A stretch of 22,722 nt of DNA from Oscillospiraceae bacterium. GTDB lineage: Bacteria; Bacillota; Clostridia; Oscillospirales; Acutalibacteraceae. The first letter of the stretch is position 1; the number at the start of each line of letters is the position of its first letter. The position numbers and the translations under genes were made by a program. The stretch spans positions 1-22,722 of the forward strand of contig JAISII010000030.1 of the NCBI GenBank assembly GCA_031262125.1, read 5' to 3'. The notes under the pieces were generated by a model. The model was not told the origin of the DNA, did not search any database, and saw only the letters and a list, made by a program, of their open reading frames with translations. This document shows, piece after piece, positions 20,798 to 22,722 of this stretch.

Positions 20798-22722
20798 ATG
20801 CGAAAGATTCTTGCAGTAGCACTGGCACTATTGATGATAGTATCGATAGTACCCATGACGATTTTCAGTGCAAACGCAGCCGAAGTTGCTTCACTCAGCT
20901 TCAGCACAGCGGGCGTCGAAATCATCGAAAACGACGAGTCTACCCTTGCACCCGGCGTAACACTTAATAAGCTTATTGCTTATGACAAAAACCGCCAACG
21001 TGTGGAGATGTATGTTACTCGTGCAGACACAACGGTAGAAACAGTAAAGGTTTATGCAAACTACATTAACAACCAAAACGCTGTTTTAGGTATGCAAACC
21101 CTTACCGAGCAGGTTGCAGCTATGGAGGCAAACTATCCGGAACCCTTTAGAGTTGTTGCCGGCATCAATGCATCCTACTACAACATAAGCAACGGCAAAC
21201 CCACCGGTGCATTTGTAATGGAAGGTTCTGACATTACAAACGAAGCCGAGGGCAACAATTATCCGTTCTTTGCAGTTTTAAAAGACGGTACCTATATGAT
21301 AGGTGCAAAAGGCGAATATTCGTCTTACAAAGGGCAAATTAAAGAAGCTGTAGGCGGCTATATTCACATTGTTAAAAATGGTGCAGTAGTAGCCGGGCTT
21401 GAAAAGGCAAAATACCCCCGCCAAACTTTGGGGTTAACAGCCGACGGTCAGCTTATATTAATGACAGCTGACGGCAGCCGTACTCCCGCTACTATTGGTT
21501 TAACAGTTGAAGAGCAGGCACAAGTTATGCTCGATATGGGCTGCGTTGAGGCAATCCATCTTGACGGTGGTAACTCGGCAATGCTTGGCACTATCCCCGA
21601 AGGGTCGGACGAGTTCGTTCTTACAAACTTCCCTCCCAGCGGTGCCGAGCGTGCAGTTTCTAACACGCTTGTAATCGTTTCCACCGCAATATCCGACGGT
21701 ACATTTGACCATTCGGTTATTACCGGCGAGTATGACTATTTCCTTCCCAATTCAACTTACGAATTCAGTGCAACAGGCGTTGATGCAGCAGGCGGCCCGG
21801 CTGACATCCCCGAATCGGTAACATGGGGTTTGTCTGACAGCAGCTTTGGTGCAGTTGAAGATGGCGTGTTTACTTCTAACGGCACATTGGGCGAAGTAGA
21901 CATTCAAATGCTAAACGAAGGTAAGGTTGTTGGCACTAAAACAATTTATGTTGTTAACCCCGACGAAATTACTTTCGGGGCAACCGAAAAAACAGTTCCC
22001 TACACAAAATCAGCTCCGTTGGTTGTTAGTGCATTATACGGCGAATATGACGTTTATGCAACAGCCGATGCATTTGATTTTACATTAAGCAACGCAGCGG
22101 CAGGCAGCTTTAGCGGCTTTAACTTTACCGCAACCGACAACGAAACTATTACACAAACAACAGTTACAGCTACATATAAATACGATGCCGAATTGGCAGC
22201 TGCAACCGTAATTGTAAAATTCGGCAAAGGCTCCGAAATCCTTTTCGATTTTGAAGACGGCGATGTCAGCGATTGGCAAGGCCTTGACACTATCAGCGAA
22301 TGGATTGACGAAGAAAACGCAAAGGTTCCCGGAGATGCCATTCACAAAATTAATACACTTAAACAATATAATAACGACACCCAAATTTTGGGCGGCGAAA
22401 CATTCTTGAGCAGCAAAGAAAACGGTACGCCTGTTAAAAACGGCGAAAATTCTTTGGGTCTTACTTTCAAAAAAGTATATAACGAAGATGTCGGCGGTTG
22501 GAACTACAACTATTTATATTACACCGGCGACCCAATAGTTTTCCGTGACCTTGCAAACGGCAAAACCGCAACTAAGATTGGTATGTGGATGTACTTCCCT
22601 CCCGAAGCATACGGTCTTTATGCACGTATTTGCCACACCTACGGTAACGGTGCACCGTCAAGTACAGGTTATGCTTACTATCAATCCGATTACGGTGCAA
22701 TCTCGAACTTTAAAAATATGCC
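20798..22722 (+). CDS. Secreted phosphodiester glycosidase (NAGPA family) with appended modules, cut by window edge
   Basis: A signal peptide (MRKILAVALALLMIVSIVPM, cleavage after about residue 28, ANAA) precedes a phosphodiester glycosidase domain related to the uncovering enzyme NAGPA and to YngK/DUF2233-type proteins. Motifs: INASYYN (123-129), RQTLGLTADGQLILMTADG, LDGGNSA (255-261) and RAVSNTL (285-291). After about residue 310 come Ig-like or bacterial surface repeats. From about 485 (FDFEDGDVSDWQ) there is a likely carbohydrate-binding module, still open at the edge (641 codons seen). The start ATG 20798 has GGAGG. Outside the cell it could cleave sugar-phosphodiester bonds in this or another polymer. 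The frame is clean. Confidence 0.88.
   Translation, partial: MRKILAVALALLMIVSIVPMTIFSANAAEVASLSFSTAGVEIIENDESTLAPGVTLNKLIAYDKNRQRVEMYVTRADTTVETVKVYANYINNQNAVLGMQTLTEQVAAMEANYPEPFRVVAGINASYYNISNGKPTGAFVMEGSDITNEAEGNNYPFFAVLKDGTYMIGAKGEYSSYKGQIKEAVGGYIHIVKNGAVVAGLEKAKYPRQTLGLTADGQLILMTADGSRTPATIGLTVEEQAQVMLDMGCVEAIHLDGGNSAMLGTIPEGSDEFVLTNFPPSGAERAVSNTLVIVSTAISDGTFDHSVITGEYDYFLPNSTYEFSATGVDAAGGPADIPESVTWGLSDSSFGAVEDGVFTSNGTLGEVDIQMLNEGKVVGTKTIYVVNPDEITFGATEKTVPYTKSAPLVVSALYGEYDVYATADAFDFTLSNAAAGSFSGFNFTATDNETITQTTVTATYKYDAELAAATVIVKFGKGSEILFDFEDGDVSDWQGLDTISEWIDEENAKVPGDAIHKINTLKQYNNDTQILGGETFLSSKENGTPVKNGENSLGLTFKKVYNEDVGGWNYNYLYYTGDPIVFRDLANGKTATKIGMWMYFPPEAYGLYARICHTYGNGAPSSTGYAYYQSDYGAISNFKNM

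Overview
The window looks like a chromosomal segment of a Gram-positive, low-to-moderate GC Clostridia-type bacterium (Oscillospirales/Ruminococcaceae-like by gene style). This is inferred from Der and MurC, a CpsABCD-type capsule regulatory module with a split tyrosine kinase and a PHP phosphatase, an LCP ligase, an NPPTG sortase-type anchor and GGAGG ribosome binding sites. I cannot name the species.

Layout. (1) 1-2446, minus strand: murC, then der, which runs off the left edge. A 61-bp dispersed repeat lies between them. murC has a clear promoter and a structured leader. (2) 2487-4201, plus strand: rlmD, divergent from murC, with a promoter placed so that transcription should begin at the ATG (leaderless). 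(3) 3893-6306: an AT-rich accessory island in the 3' end of rlmD. It is bounded by an imperfect 18-bp direct repeat encoding HVETVV. RlmD carries a foreign C-terminal extension, and the original 3' end of the gene is stranded at 6268-6306, overlapping the start of the next housekeeping gene. The island holds an HNH nuclease overlapping a minimal nucleotidyltransferase, a decayed second copy of the RlmD extension end, and an orphan ORF. No recombinase is visible. (4) 6303-6839: a CDP-alcohol phosphatidyltransferase. (5) 6840-7874: no protein gene seen; it holds a second copy of the 61-bp repeat, terminator-like hairpins, an array of tri-loop palindromes, tRNA-Arg(CCT) and tRNA-Gln(CTG) on the minus strand with their own promoter, and the promoter of the next operon.

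(6) 7875-22722, plus strand: a cell-surface polysaccharide (Wzx/Wzy-type) operon, closely spaced and all in one direction. Order: Wzz-like co-polymerase, BY-kinase, PHP phosphatase, a small sortase-type surface protein, LCP ligase, initiating phosphoglycosyltransferase, three GT4 glycosyltransferases, a radical SAM/SPASM protein, another GT4-like enzyme, a GT2 enzyme, a Wzy-like polymerase, and a secreted phosphodiester glycosidase cut by the right edge. The first three genes would control chain length and assembly, the sugar-1-P transferase would start the repeat unit on undecaprenyl phosphate, the five glycosyltransferases would extend it, Wzy would polymerise it and LCP would attach it to peptidoglycan. 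No Wzx flippase lies in the window.

The most unusual parts are the rlmD island with its HNH/nucleotidyltransferase pair, and the radical SAM protein inside the polysaccharide operon. Functions are inferred from motifs read by eye; no database search was possible.
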